Below, piece by piece: positions 17,784 through 27,200 of a stretch of 55,892 nt of DNA. The notes below the pieces were generated by a model. That model worked only from the letters and a program-made list of their open reading frames with translations. It was not told the origin of the DNA and did not search any database. Origin of the DNA: Thiohalocapsa sp. (lineage in GTDB: Bacteria; Pseudomonadota; Gammaproteobacteria; Chromatiales; Chromatiaceae); NCBI RefSeq assembly GCF_022340605.1, contig NZ_JAJDNQ010000038.1:1-55892 (forward strand), read 5' to 3'. The position numbers and the translations under genes are program-made. How positions within the stretch are numbered: the stretch's first letter is position 1; the number at the start of each line of letters is the position of its first letter.

Positions 17784-18257
17784 TCATCCCCGCGTCCAAT
17801 TGTCCTCTCCCGCGTCGTCGTGGTCGCCATCGTTGTTCTCGTCCCAGAATCGGCGCTGGGCGTTGTCGATGTAGAGCGCACCGTCGCCGGCCTGGGAGCC
17901 TGTGGGCGTTGCGACCAGTGTGAAGCTGTCCGCGGACAGCGATCCCTCCTCCAGCGCGACGCCGTAATACTCGAAGGTGTCGCGAAAGTCCGGTGCCGCC
18001 GCGTCGGTGGTGGTGGTGCAATCGGCGTCGGGACCGGCGTTGTAGCAGCCGGTCTCCGCGTGCCGGCGCTCGAAGAACTGCGCCAGGCTGAGCAGCTCCG
18101 ACTGCATCTCGGCGCGGCGCGTCTGCACGATCTGCGCACGATACGAGGGATAGCCCACGGTGGCGAGGATGGCCACGATGGCGATGGTGACGAGCAGCTC
18201 GGTCAGGGTGAAGCCTGCGCCGCCGATCACCGGTTGCTTGCGGGCATTGCTGGACAT
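17784..18257 (-). CDS. pilE: Type IV minor pilin PilE (cluster 1)
   Basis: A 157-residue prepilin with a short basic leader, the cleavage motif AGFTLTELLVTIAIVAILATV (Gly at -1, Glu at +5) and the N-terminal helix GYPSYRAQIVQTRRAEMQSELLSLAQFFERR of the PilE group. Two cysteines in the globular domain could form a disulfide. Near the C-terminus an acidic run, DENNDGDHDD, resembles a calcium-binding loop and is not seen in the cluster 2 PilE. It starts 26 bp after the pilX stop and ends the cluster 1 operon where pilY1 would be expected. Confidence 0.9.
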   Translation of the reverse strand: MSSNARKQPVIGGAGFTLTELLVTIAIVAILATVGYPSYRAQIVQTRRAEMQSELLSLAQFFERRHAETGCYNAGPDADCTTTTDAAAPDFRDTFEYYGVALEEGSLSADSFTLVATPTGSQAGDGALYIDNAQRRFWDENNDGDHDDAGEDNWTRG

Positions 18258-18283
18258 ACGCCTTCTCCCAGGGTCGATGGGGC

Positions 18284-18817
18284 TTACGCCTCCGGTGGCG
18301 AAAAGGTGCTCTGAATCACCACGCGGCTGGTGCCGGAGCGGCCGGTACAGGTGACGATGATTCGGTAGAGGAATTCCTCGCGGCCGTAGTAGACCTCGCC
18401 GATGACCAGATAGCCGTGATTGACGGGGGAGCCGGGCAACTGGTCGATGACATAGCGCGGCGGCGACAGGATGCCCGGTATGTCGCCGGAATATTCATAG
18501 GAATTGGTGCTGTCCCAGGCGGCATAGTCGTCCGGCGGCACGGAGAGCTCGTCATAGAAGCCGATGTCCCCCTCCATGGCCTCGCTCGGGTTCGGCACCA
18601 TGAGTCGCGCCTCGGCCTCGCGCAGGGCCGCTTCCGCCGCCTGAAACGCGATGACGCGATCGAGCTCGTTGCTGGTGATGCGCGCATCGGTGCGCGTCTC
18701 GGTGGTGGTCACCAGAGATACCAGCGTCATCAAGAACAGCAGCAGCAGGCCGATGATGAGCGCGGAGCCGGACTGATCGGCCCGCCGCGGACATGGCGTG
18801 CGTGGATGCCTGTGCAT
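18284..18817 (-). CDS. pilX: Type IV minor pilin assembly protein PilX (cluster 1)
   Basis: A 177-residue PilX/GspK-like pseudopilin. The leader ends QSG, followed by SALIIGLLLLFLMTLVSLV without Glu+5, as is usual for PilX. The helical IAFQAAEAALREAEARL segment is characteristic, and the C-terminus (RVVIQSTFS) matches that of the second PilX copy (LLQSTFRP). It primes pilus assembly with the other minor pilins and PilY1. The ATG at 18817 was chosen because it gives a normal short leader; the frame stays open to 19174 inside pilW. Fourteen bases separate it from the pilW stop. Confidence 0.88.
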   Translation of the reverse strand: MHRHPRTPCPRRADQSGSALIIGLLLLFLMTLVSLVTTTETRTDARITSNELDRVIAFQAAEAALREAEARLMVPNPSEAMEGDIGFYDELSVPPDDYAAWDSTNSYEYSGDIPGILSPPRYVIDQLPGSPVNHGYLVIGEVYYGREEFLYRIIVTCTGRSGTSRVVIQSTFSPPEA

Positions 18818-18831
18818 CTCGGCACTCCGCT

Positions 18832-20004
18832 TCAGTAGGCGAGCAGGCCGCCGCCGGCGGAGTTGCGCAACGCCGTGGTGGTGACGAAGTCGACCCGTCT
18901 GCAGTCCGCATTGGTGAGCTGGAGCTGGATGCGCATGCTGATGACCTTGTGCCACAGGCCCTGGGCGCGGATCTCGTGTGCGCTCAGGTAGGCGTCCACG
19001 TCGGCGTCGCCGCTGGCCGGTTGGCCCGCCTCGATGTCCGCGTCGATGCCGTAGGTCACCTCCAGGTCCGTGACATCGGGCAGGACCGGGACGGCGCCGG
19101 CCACGTCGGTGCCGGCGACATAGAGCGTCGGGCAGTGCGCGATGGCGGCGCAGTCGATGGCGGTCGGGGTGCATTCGTCGGCGGGTCGATTGGCGACGAA
19201 GAATGTGCGCACGGTGAGCGGTGTGAGCACGCCACCGACGAAGTTGTCCACGGGGTTCGCTTCCTTCAGTGCCCGGTCGGGGTCTGCGCAGGTGTACTCG
19301 CCCGCGAGCTTGTCGGTGCAGTTGCCGGGGTCGGCGTTGGTCGCATCCGGATCGTAGGAAATGGAGTGATTGCCGCTGTCGTTGTAGGCGTACATCACCT
19401 GAAATACCCCGGCCTGGTGACAGGCCGCGTCGTTGACGACAAGCACGTCGCCTGCGACGAAGGGATGCGTCGTATCGAACAGGAACCGATCGTTGCCGAG
19501 GTCGAGATCGCCGGGTGAAATGCGCATGCTGCGGCGCAGGTCTGCATAGCGCACGGCGAAGACGTCACGCCCGGCGAGTGGTGGCGGCAGCGCGTCGAAC
19601 ACGTCGGGGAGGGTGTCTGCGGCGATCAGCGAGTCACCGCCATCGAAGCCTTCGATACCCTGCAGCCTGGTCCAGAAGGTCTCCTCGCTCAGGGCGTCGG
19701 CCATCATCGATTTGGCCCCGCCACAGGCGAAATAGCCCGCGAGGCGGATGTCGCGCGCAAAGAACTCCATGGCGAAGCGACCGTTCTCGTTCAGCGTCGC
19801 CGAGTTTTCGATGACCCGGTTGACGACACGACCGCTGACATAGATCTGCCCGAGTGCCCCGACCACGAGGAGCCCGAGAAACATCGCGATGAGGATCTCC
19901 ACCAGGGTGAAGCCCGCGGTGCGCCACGATCTCGGCGTAGCGGCGCCGCGGGGATTGGTGGCGGGAGCGCGCATGTGCATCGGGCGCCGGCTCGGTTGGC
20001 GCAT
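18832..20004 (-). CDS. pilW: Type IV minor pilin PilW (cluster 1)
   Basis: A 390-residue PilW prepilin. The leader ends TAG and is followed by FTLVEILIAMFLGLLVVGAL, then the typical ENGRFAMEFFARDIRLAGYFACG. The large C-terminal region contains many cysteines. The same length and layout recur in the cluster 2 copy (390 residues), including the RDIR.AGY.GC signature, so they are paralogues. ATG codons at 19980 and 19974 are alternative starts that would shorten the leader. It follows the pilV stop by four bases. Confidence 0.88.
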   Translation of the reverse strand: MRQPSRRPMHMRAPATNPRGAATPRSWRTAGFTLVEILIAMFLGLLVVGALGQIYVSGRVVNRVIENSATLNENGRFAMEFFARDIRLAGYFACGGAKSMMADALSEETFWTRLQGIEGFDGGDSLIAADTLPDVFDALPPPLAGRDVFAVRYADLRRSMRISPGDLDLGNDRFLFDTTHPFVAGDVLVVNDAACHQAGVFQVMYAYNDSGNHSISYDPDATNADPGNCTDKLAGEYTCADPDRALKEANPVDNFVGGVLTPLTVRTFFVANRPADECTPTAIDCAAIAHCPTLYVAGTDVAGAVPVLPDVTDLEVTYGIDADIEAGQPASGDADVDAYLSAHEIRAQGLWHKVISMRIQLQLTNADCRRVDFVTTTALRNSAGGGLLAY

Positions 20005-20008
20005 TCGC

Positions 20009-20620
20009 TCAGGGATTGCCGCCGCACGGGTCCGTCGTCAGGCAGACCTCTTCCATCGGTGCCGGAATCGCGCCCCCGAGGCAGGAGGTCTTCGCTTCCG
20101 TGGCGTCGGTGGCGGTCTCGGTTGCCCGGGTGTCGTCCCATTGGACGATGACCTGCACCAGTTGCGTGCCGCGGGGCTGCACGGTGGCGAACCAACTCGG
20201 CAGGTCCGCCGCGTCGATGGTGCTCCACCAGGCGCGCAGGTTGTCGTCCACCATGCTGCTGGGGTCGGCCGGGATGTCGGCCGGCGCCGAGATGCTGCAA
20301 ACCCGGCGGTCGTTGGGATTGCGGCTGCCGGCGTGACACAGGGTCTCCCCCTCGTAGGCGTCGAGGGAGGCGCAGGCTGAGCGCAGGTAGTCGGTCATCT
20401 GGTAGGCGAGGTTGGTCGCCTGGGTGCGGTGATAGGCGTTCTGGCTGAGTCTGATGCCGGTGAGCTGAACGGTCAGCAGACCGGTCATGCACAGCAGCAG
20501 AATCGACGCGGCGAGCAGGACCTCGATCAGGGTGAAGCCGGGGGCGCCTGCCGGGCCGGAGCGGCAGCGGGCCGGAGCCCGCGCCACGCCGGGGCCGGCG
20601 CGCCGCGTTGCGCCATTCAT
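20009..20620 (-). CDS. pilV: Type IV minor pilin PilV (cluster 1)
   Basis: A 203-residue PilV prepilin: leader ending APG, then FTLIEVLLAASILLLCMTGL, with the PilV-type LSQNAYHRTQATNLAYQMTDYLR helix and a cysteine-containing globular domain. The start at 20620 overlaps the fimT stop by four bases, so the genes are coupled. It belongs to the minor pilin complex that initiates type IV pili and escorts PilY1. Confidence 0.87.
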   Translation of the reverse strand: MNGATRRAGPGVARAPARCRSGPAGAPGFTLIEVLLAASILLLCMTGLLTVQLTGIRLSQNAYHRTQATNLAYQMTDYLRSACASLDAYEGETLCHAGSRNPNDRRVCSISAPADIPADPSSMVDDNLRAWWSTIDAADLPSWFATVQPRGTQLVQVIVQWDDTRATETATDATEAKTSCLGGAIPAPMEEVCLTTDPCGGNP

Positions 20621-21153
20621 GAAGACGGCTCCGTGTCCGTGACGTAGAGGCGGCCGAGGTAGGTCAGGGCGATGTCGCGTGTCTCGAACGCGTCGGCGTA
20701 GCTGAAGGCCCCGGCGGTCGGACGCGAGAAGCCGAAGGTGCCGAAGGTAATGCCGCCGTCGATATCTTGGTCCGCGGTGAGGGTGAAACGCACGTGCTCG
20801 AAGCGGACCACCCTGATGACCTGGGCCGCGGATTCGACGACCAGGTTCTGGTCCGGGTCCTGGAACACCAGCCAGCCACCGCTCCAGTCGTCGGCGGCGC
20901 TGCAGCGCGCGCCGTCGGTGCTCGCACAGATGCTGACCGGCGTGCCGCGCAGGGCGGCCTCGCTGCGCGCCAGTCGCACGGCGGAAACCAGTTCGATCAG
21001 GGCCGCCGAGCGGTCGGAGCGCAGTTTCAGCGCCTGAAAGCCCGGGATGCCCAGCGTCAGCGAGATTGCCAGGATACAAATCACGATCAGCAGCTCGACG
21101 ATGTTGATGCCCTTCTGCGAGCTGCGTTTCTGCGAATGTGCCGGCCTGAACAT
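20617..21153 (-). CDS. fimT: GspH/FimT-family pseudopilin (cluster 1)
   Basis: A 178-residue FimT/FimU-like prepilin. The leader ends QKG and the mature protein begins INIVELLIVICILAISLTLG, an Ile at +1 instead of the usual Phe. The GspH-type signature VRLARSEAALRGTPVSIC...WSGGWLVFQD is clear. The ATG at 21153 was chosen; the frame extends to 21282, but the extension lacks a leader character. It is the first gene of the minus-strand cluster and diverges from a second fimT 320 bp away. Confidence 0.87.
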   Translation of the reverse strand: MFRPAHSQKRSSQKGINIVELLIVICILAISLTLGIPGFQALKLRSDRSAALIELVSAVRLARSEAALRGTPVSICASTDGARCSAADDWSGGWLVFQDPDQNLVVESAAQVIRVVRFEHVRFTLTADQDIDGGITFGTFGFSRPTAGAFSYADAFETRDIALTYLGRLYVTDTEPSS

Positions 21154-21282
21154 GACGCTGACCCGAAAGGTTGCTGCTCCGGCCCTGCGTCGGTGACCTA
21201 ATTCCTTGATTTTCCAATACAGAGCCGACGGTACATGACTTGCTTCGTCGACCTGTGGAAAGACTAGGGGATGCCCCATCAA

Positions 21283-21299
21283 ACCGCTGTGACAGCGGT
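21283..21299. promoter_or_regulatory. Inverted repeat between the two divergent fimT genes
   Basis: ACCGCTGT and ACAGCGGT flank a single G, a perfect 8-bp dyad in the 320-bp shared upstream region of both pilin clusters. Its size suits a dimeric repressor or activator. It does not match a regulator site I know. Confidence 0.45.
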
Positions 21300-21389
21300 C
21301 CCATCTGGATTGCCCCCGGCCCGCCGCCTATCACGCGGAAGCCACCGGATGTCGCGCTCAGACCGGTCCGGCCGGGGCGCCCGTGGTTC

Positions 21390-21405
21390 TGTGATTGCTA
21401 TCACT
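21390..21405. promoter_or_regulatory. CRP/Vfr-like binding site upstream of cluster 2 fimT
   Basis: TGTGA-N6-TCACT matches the CRP/Vfr consensus TGTGA-N6-TCACA at nine of ten positions, centred about 76 bp before the fimT ATG at 21474. Vfr, the CRP homologue of Pseudomonas, is known to act on type IV pilus expression. No clear -10 could be fixed, so the transcription start is unassigned. Confidence 0.55.
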
Positions 21406-21473
21406 GCGGCCCGTGCGGGCCGCCGTTACAGTCCTTAATAACGATAAGCAAGAGCCCACAGAGCCCCCTCGCC

Positions 21474-22049
21474 ATGCTCAGTTCCGCGCGCGAGCGCCGG
21501 CTCGGAAGCCGCGCCGCACAGCACACGCCAACCCGCGTCTGTGCCGGTGTCACCCTGGTCGAGCTGATGATCACCATCGGCATCCTGGTGATCCTCACGA
21601 CCATGGGTATTCCCAGTTTCTCGGCGCTCATCCACAACAACCGGGTGGCCATCGTCGCCAACGATCTCACCCTGGCGCTCACGCTGGGGCGCGCCGAGGG
21701 CATCCGGCGCGGTGCGCGGATGCGCGTGTGCGCCAGCGCCGACGGTGTCGACTGCGACATCACGAGCGCCCACGACTGCAACGCCGACTGGAGCGGGGGC
21801 TGGATCGTGTTGCCGGAGGACGGTGGTGCGGTGGTACGGGCGCGCGAGTCGGTTGGCGGCCATATCGGCCCGGTGGAGCAGAGCGGTGCGCCCTGGGTCA
21901 CCTTCGACGCGCTCGGTGCCGCGACGCTGCCGGACTGTGTCTCGGCGGCAGGTGCGGCATTCGCGATCGGCGACCCGGCGGCGCCGCGGCTGCGCGACCG
22001 TGTCGTGGAACTGCTGCCCTCCGGTCGCGTCGCACTGCGAACGCCCTGA
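21474..22049 (+). CDS. fimT: GspH/FimT-family pseudopilin (cluster 2)
   Basis: A 191-residue paralogue of the divergent fimT. The leader ends CAG and the mature N-terminus is VTLVELMITIGILVILTTMG. The shared signatures are LALTLGRAEGIRRGARMRVCASADG and NADWSGGWIVLPEDGG. The ATG at 21474 gives a 25-residue leader; the upstream open frame has no leader-like features. It opens the plus-strand cluster, 11 bp before pilV. Identity with copy 1 looks moderate, so the duplication is not recent or the clusters had separate origins. Confidence 0.87.
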   Translation: MLSSARERRLGSRAAQHTPTRVCAGVTLVELMITIGILVILTTMGIPSFSALIHNNRVAIVANDLTLALTLGRAEGIRRGARMRVCASADGVDCDITSAHDCNADWSGGWIVLPEDGGAVVRARESVGGHIGPVEQSGAPWVTFDALGAATLPDCVSAAGAAFAIGDPAAPRLRDRVVELLPSGRVALRTP

Positions 22050-22060
22050 GCGGCCGCGTC

Positions 22061-22594
22061 ATGCGCACACCTGCGGCGCCCGCAGCTCGTGCTCAGGGGC
22101 GCGCAGGTCATGGACCGACCACGCGCTGCCCCCGCCTCGCGGCCCGGCGCCAGCGCGGCAGCTCGCTGATCGAGGTGCTGGTGACCATGGTGCTGCTGAC
22201 CCTGGGCATCACCTCCATGACCAATCTGCAAGTGACCGCGCTCAAGCTCAACCACACCGCCTATTTGCGCTCGCAAGCGGTGGCGCTGAGCTACGAGGTG
22301 CTCGATGCCATGCGCGCGGACCGGATTGCGGCCCTCGCGGGGGCCTATGACCGCGCCCTCGATGATCCGATCCCATCGGAGGAGCAGGCATCCGCGTCCT
22401 TGACGGCGAGCAACCTCCGCCACTGGCTGCTCGGCATCGAGAACGCGATGCGGCCCTACGACGGCCAGGCGAGCATCGAGCGCGACGGGGTGCGCTTCAC
22501 CGTGACCTTGCGCTGGCGCGACCGGCTGCGGCAGGAACTGCTCGGCGAGCGCAGGCGGCTCTACGAGCAATTCAGCGTGGTGACGGAGCTGTGA
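22061..22594 (+). CDS. pilV: Type IV minor pilin PilV (cluster 2)
   Basis: A 177-residue PilV prepilin with a long arginine-rich leader ending RQRG and a mature helix SSLIEVLVTMVLLTLGITSM, followed by LKLNHTAYLRSQAVALSYEVLDAMR, the PilV pattern also found in cluster 1. Cluster 1 PilV carries several cysteines in the globular domain; this copy has almost none. The stop overlaps the GTG that opens the pilW frame, implying coupling. Confidence 0.86.
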   Translation: MRTPAAPAARAQGRAGHGPTTRCPRLAARRQRGSSLIEVLVTMVLLTLGITSMTNLQVTALKLNHTAYLRSQAVALSYEVLDAMRADRIAALAGAYDRALDDPIPSEEQASASLTASNLRHWLLGIENAMRPYDGQASIERDGVRFTVTLRWRDRLRQELLGERRRLYEQFSVVTEL

Positions 22595-22596
22595 GC

Positions 22597-23763
22597 ATGC
22601 TGTTGCCGGGCCGATGTCAGCGCGGCTCGTCGGGCCAGCGGGGCCTGACGCTGGTGGAGCTTCTGATCGCCATGTTCCTGGGGCTGCTGCTGATTTCCGC
22701 CGCGCTCGCGATGGTGGTGGCCACCTCCCGCAGCCGCGGCACCTTCGACGCCCTGGCGCGCACCCAGGAGGCCGGGCGCTTCGCGCTGCTGATGCTGGAG
22801 CGTGACATACGCGCGGCGGGCTACCGCGGCTGTGCCTACGGCACCGTCAACAGCCTGCTGAACCCCCTCGGTATCGGCTACAGCAATGCCGTGTACGACT
22901 TCGACAGGCCTTTCTTCGGCTGGAGCGAAGCGGACGTCCCGACGATTTCTGCCGGGACGCTACCGGCCGACTTCAACACCCGCTACGCGCGGGGTGACGT
23001 GCTGCTGGTCAAGAACGCGGCCGAGTCCTTGGGCGTCGGGCTGGCGGCCGACATCACCACAGACAGCACCTTCGCGCAGCTGAGCTCGGCCATCGATGTC
23101 CCCGTGGGCGGCCTGGTGCTCGTCGCCGACTGCACCGGCGGCGGCGACCTGTTCCAGGTGACGACGGACGACCCGTCGCCGACGGACCGGCTGGAGCGCA
23201 ACGAGACCCTGACGGGTATCGGCCCCGGCAATCTGGACCCGTCGCTGCATCTGTTCAGCCGGCTGTATCCGGCCATCTCCACCGAGCTGCTGCATGCCCA
23301 GAGCAACCTGTACTACGTGGGCTTCGCGCGGACCGCGAACGGCAAGGTCACCGGCGGCACCAGCCTGCGGCGCATCCGCATGGGTGAGCGCGTCGACGGT
23401 GCCCCACCCGACGACGAGCTGCTCCAGGGCGTGTACGACATGCGCGTGCAATACGGTCTGGACCTTAGTGGCAACGGCAGCGCCGACACCTTTCGCCGTG
23501 CGGATGCGCTGAGCTCCGTGGATTGGGAACAGGTGGTTGCGGTGCGCATCAGCATCCTGGCCTACGGCGGCGAGGGCACCGACGAGACCGTTTCCGACGA
23601 GGAGTACACCGTGCCCTTCGATGAGACGATCTGGGACTTCTCCGGCGCGGAGGTCGTCGCGGACCCGGACGGCGACGCGGGTGAGCTGCGCTTCGTGCCG
23701 CCGGACCGGCGCATCTACCGCTTCTTCTCCACCACCGTGGCGGTGCGCAACCGTGTCGGCTGA
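22597..23763 (+). CDS. pilW: Type IV minor pilin PilW (cluster 2)
   Basis: A 388-residue PilW: leader ending GQRG, mature LTLVELLIAMFLGLLLISAAL, then EAGRFALLMLERDIRAAGYRGCAYG. I prefer the ATG at 22597 because GGAG lies 8 bases upstream; the GTG at 22591 is two bases from the same GGAG. Core residues match the cluster 1 copy across the helix and the RDIR.AGY motif. It is followed within 10 bp by pilX. Confidence 0.87.
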   Translation: MLLPGRCQRGSSGQRGLTLVELLIAMFLGLLLISAALAMVVATSRSRGTFDALARTQEAGRFALLMLERDIRAAGYRGCAYGTVNSLLNPLGIGYSNAVYDFDRPFFGWSEADVPTISAGTLPADFNTRYARGDVLLVKNAAESLGVGLAADITTDSTFAQLSSAIDVPVGGLVLVADCTGGGDLFQVTTDDPSPTDRLERNETLTGIGPGNLDPSLHLFSRLYPAISTELLHAQSNLYYVGFARTANGKVTGGTSLRRIRMGERVDGAPPDDELLQGVYDMRVQYGLDLSGNGSADTFRRADALSSVDWEQVVAVRISILAYGGEGTDETVSDEEYTVPFDETIWDFSGAEVVADPDGDAGELRFVPPDRRIYRFFSTTVAVRNRVG

Positions 23764-23770
23764 GCGGGGC

Positions 23771-24295
23771 ATGCCGATGACACCTCGCCACATCAACGCG
23801 CCCGGCCGCGGCCCGCGTCAGCAGGGCGTGGCGCTGGCGGTGGGACTGATTCTGCTGGTGGTCATCACGCTGCTGAGCCTCGCCGGCGTGCGCAATACGG
23901 GCATGCAGGAGCGCATGGCGAGCAATCTGCGCGATCGGAACCTGGCCTTCCAGAGCGCCGAATCGGCGTTGCGGGCAGCGGAGGCGGCGCTCGTCGTCGA
24001 CGCTGGCAGCAGCGCCGCCTCGGTGGCGGACCCGGGCGACCCCGACTACTGGAACGACTGCTGGGAGGGGGTGCGCACCGACTGTCCGCCCGCCGTCGTG
24101 CATACGGTGGACACGGATGCCTGGGGCATTGCCGCGTCCCCCGAGTACCGCATCGAGCATCTGCGCGCCGGCAACTACGGCAGCCTCGCCGCCGACGAGG
24201 CGCTTTCGAGCGCGGGGCTCTACCGCATTACGGTGCGCGCCGTGGGCGGCACCACGGACGCGGTGGTGTTGCTGCAGTCCACGTTTCGACCATGA
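23771..24295 (+). CDS. pilX: Type IV minor pilin assembly protein PilX (cluster 2)
   Basis: A 174-residue PilX: leader ending QQG, helix VALAVGLILLVVITLLSLAGV without Glu+5, then the strongly conserved PilX segment MQERMASNLRDRNLAFQSAESALRAAEAAL. This copy is closer to textbook PilX than the cluster 1 protein. The C-terminus LLQSTFRP is shared. The ATG at 23777 is an alternative start. Its stop overlaps the pilY1 ATG by four bases. Confidence 0.88.
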   Translation: MPMTPRHINAPGRGPRQQGVALAVGLILLVVITLLSLAGVRNTGMQERMASNLRDRNLAFQSAESALRAAEAALVVDAGSSAASVADPGDPDYWNDCWEGVRTDCPPAVVHTVDTDAWGIAASPEYRIEHLRAGNYGSLAADEALSSAGLYRITVRAVGGTTDAVVLLQSTFRP

Positions 24296-27200
24296 GCGCG
24301 GAGGGCCACGTCATGTGTGGACCTGGACAGACAAGAACGACACCTGTGCTGGCGGCGCTGGTGGCGACGCTGGCGGCCCTGCTGCCCGGCACCGCTGCCG
24401 AGGCGGCCGTCAATATCGCCCGCGAGCCCCTGTATCTGGGCGGCTCGGCCGCGCCACTCAACATGCTCGTGCTCGGACGCGATCACCGGCTTTACTACGA
24501 GGCCTACAACGACGCCTCGGACCTGAACGGCGACGGCGTGCTGGACACCACCTACAAGCCCGGCGAAATCGACTATTTCGGCTATTTCGATTCGCACAAG
24601 TGCTATCGCTACAGCAGCCGCAGGGGACGCTTCCAGCCGGTGTCCCGCAGCGCGGACAAGACCTGCAGCGGCTACTGGAGCGGGGACTTTCTGAACTATC
24701 TCACCACCTCGCGCATCGACGCCCTGCGCAAGGTGCTCTACGGCGGCTCGCGGCTGATCGACGACGACGACCTCGTGGTGCTCGAGCGCAGCTACATTCC
24801 CCAGGACGCCCATAGCTGGGGCAAGGAGTACCAGGGCATTGCCCAGGACGGCTACGACATCCGCGACTATGCGCCGCTGGACCTGCCGGCGCCGGGCACG
24901 CGGCACCTGTTCGCGAACACCACGTTGCTCAAGACCGGTGAGATGGAGCCGCGGCTGCGGGTGCTGACGCATTCCACCTATCACATTTGGGAATGGGTGG
25001 CCATCGAGCGGCCCGTCGCCGGCAGCGAGTGCGAGGACACGAGCGGCCGGCGCAGTTGCGAGGACTCCGGATCGACGAGTTGCGAGATCGTGCCGGACCT
25101 GAATCTCACCCAGGAGACCTATCGCATTACCCGCACCGGCTGGGAAACGGGTGGCAGCTATCCCCTGGACGAGCGGGACTTCGACGTGCTGGTGGCCTGG
25201 AATGCAACCGGGTCCAATTTTTGTGGCTCGCGCCCGGTGTCGGAGGTGGACGGTTCCGGCAACCCGTTCGCCGGCGTCAATCGCTGCACCAACGACTACT
25301 ATCTGACCTTGTTCACCGGCTCCATCACGGTGGAAAACGCCGGTTACTACACCTTCACCGTGGACGGGGACGACGCGGTGGACGTCGCCATCGACGGCGA
25401 TGTCGTCGCCGCCTGGTATGGCGGGCATGCCCAGTGCAGCGACACTTCGTGCCGCTGCGATGACCACACCGGCGAGGTCTTTCTACTGCCCGGCACCCAC
25501 GACCTGCGCTTCAGGCACCAGGAGTGGGGTGGCGGCGACCAGTACTATCTGCGCTGGTGGCGCTACCGGCCACCGTCCGAGATGACGGACTACTTCGCGC
25601 GCGTGGAGGTCTGCGACCCGGCGGTGGGGCTGGAGTCCAACTGCCGCATCTATCCGTCCGGCAACTACAAGCCCACCGGCCTCTTGCAGAAGCACGGCGA
25701 GGATGACCAGATGCTGTTCGGTCTCATCTCCGGCTCCTACACCTATCCGTACAACATGCAGGGCGGGGTGGTGCGCAAGAACATGGGCAGCATCACCGAC
25801 GAGATCGACCTGGACACCGGCGCCTGGTCCAACACGGTGGGCATCATTCGCACCATCGACCTGATGCGGATCATCGATTTCAACCAGGACCGCAACTACG
25901 AGTACAACGGCGGCTGGCTCACCTCGGCGCCCATGTCCGAGAGCTGGAGCCAGTTCCCGGACTGGGGCAACCCCATCGGCGAAATGATGTACGAGGGGGT
26001 GCGTTACTTCGCCGGCAAGCGGGAACCGACGTCCGAGTTCCGTCCACCAGACAAGAAGGGCATGGAGAAGATCACGCTGCGGGACTACATCGACAAAGAC
26101 ACCATGAAGCTGCCGCTGCCGGACTGGAACGACCCGCTGGACGAGGCCGATTCCTCCACCGCCTGGTGCTCTGCCGGTGCGCTGCTGGTCATCAGCGATA
26201 TCTATCCGTCCTACGACACAGACGCCGTTCCCGGCAGCGCCTTCAGCAGCTTCAGCGGCGACCTGAGCGGGCTCGACTGCACCGCCCAGGCGAATGCGAT
26301 CTGGGCCGCCGAGCACGGTACCGTGACGCGCCAGCACTTCATCGGCCAGGTGGGCGACGACTATGACGGCGCGCCCAGCGAAAAGAGCGTTTCGGGTCTC
26401 GGCAACATTCGCGGACTGGCGCCGGAGGAGCCCACCAAGGAAGGCGGTTACTATTCGGCATCCGTCGCCAAGTTCGCTTACGAGAACGACCTGCGCGCGG
26501 ACTTGCAGGGCAAGCAGAATCTCAACACCGTCGTCGTGGCCCTCGCCTCGCCGCTGCCGAAGATCGAGATCCCGGTGGGCGGTACGACCGTCACCGTGGT
26601 GCCGTTTGCGAAGTCCGTGGACGGCGGTGGCTATGCCATCGACCACACCCGTGGCCAATTCCAGCCCACCAATACCATTGTCGACTTTTTTGTCGACACC
26701 TTCGCCAACACGGACCCGGATGGCTCGGATGCGGACCCGGAGGTCAACGACGGCCGGCCCTATGTGAAGTTCCGCATCAACTTTGAGGACGTGGAGCAGG
26801 GCGCCGACCACGACATGGACGCCATCGTGGTCTATGAACTGCGTGCCAACGCCGAGAACACCCTCACCGTGAGCCTGTTGTCGGAGTACGCCGCGGGCAG
26901 CATCGAGCAACACCTGGGCTACGTCATCTCCGGCACCACGGCCGACGGGGTCTACCTGGAGGTGCGCGATGAGGACACCGCCGCCAGCTCGGATGTCGCC
27001 TACTTCCTGGACACGCCGGCAGGCCTCGCCCCAGGGGCCTGCACCTACCTCGGCCCGTCCGCCTGTGCCGATGCGCTGCCGCTGACGGCGACCCGCACCT
27101 TCACGCCGAGCGGCGTGGCCACGGGCGCCACGCTGCTGGAGAGCCCGTTGTGGTACGCGGCCAAGTACGGCACCGCCAATGCCGAAGACCTCGCCGAGGG

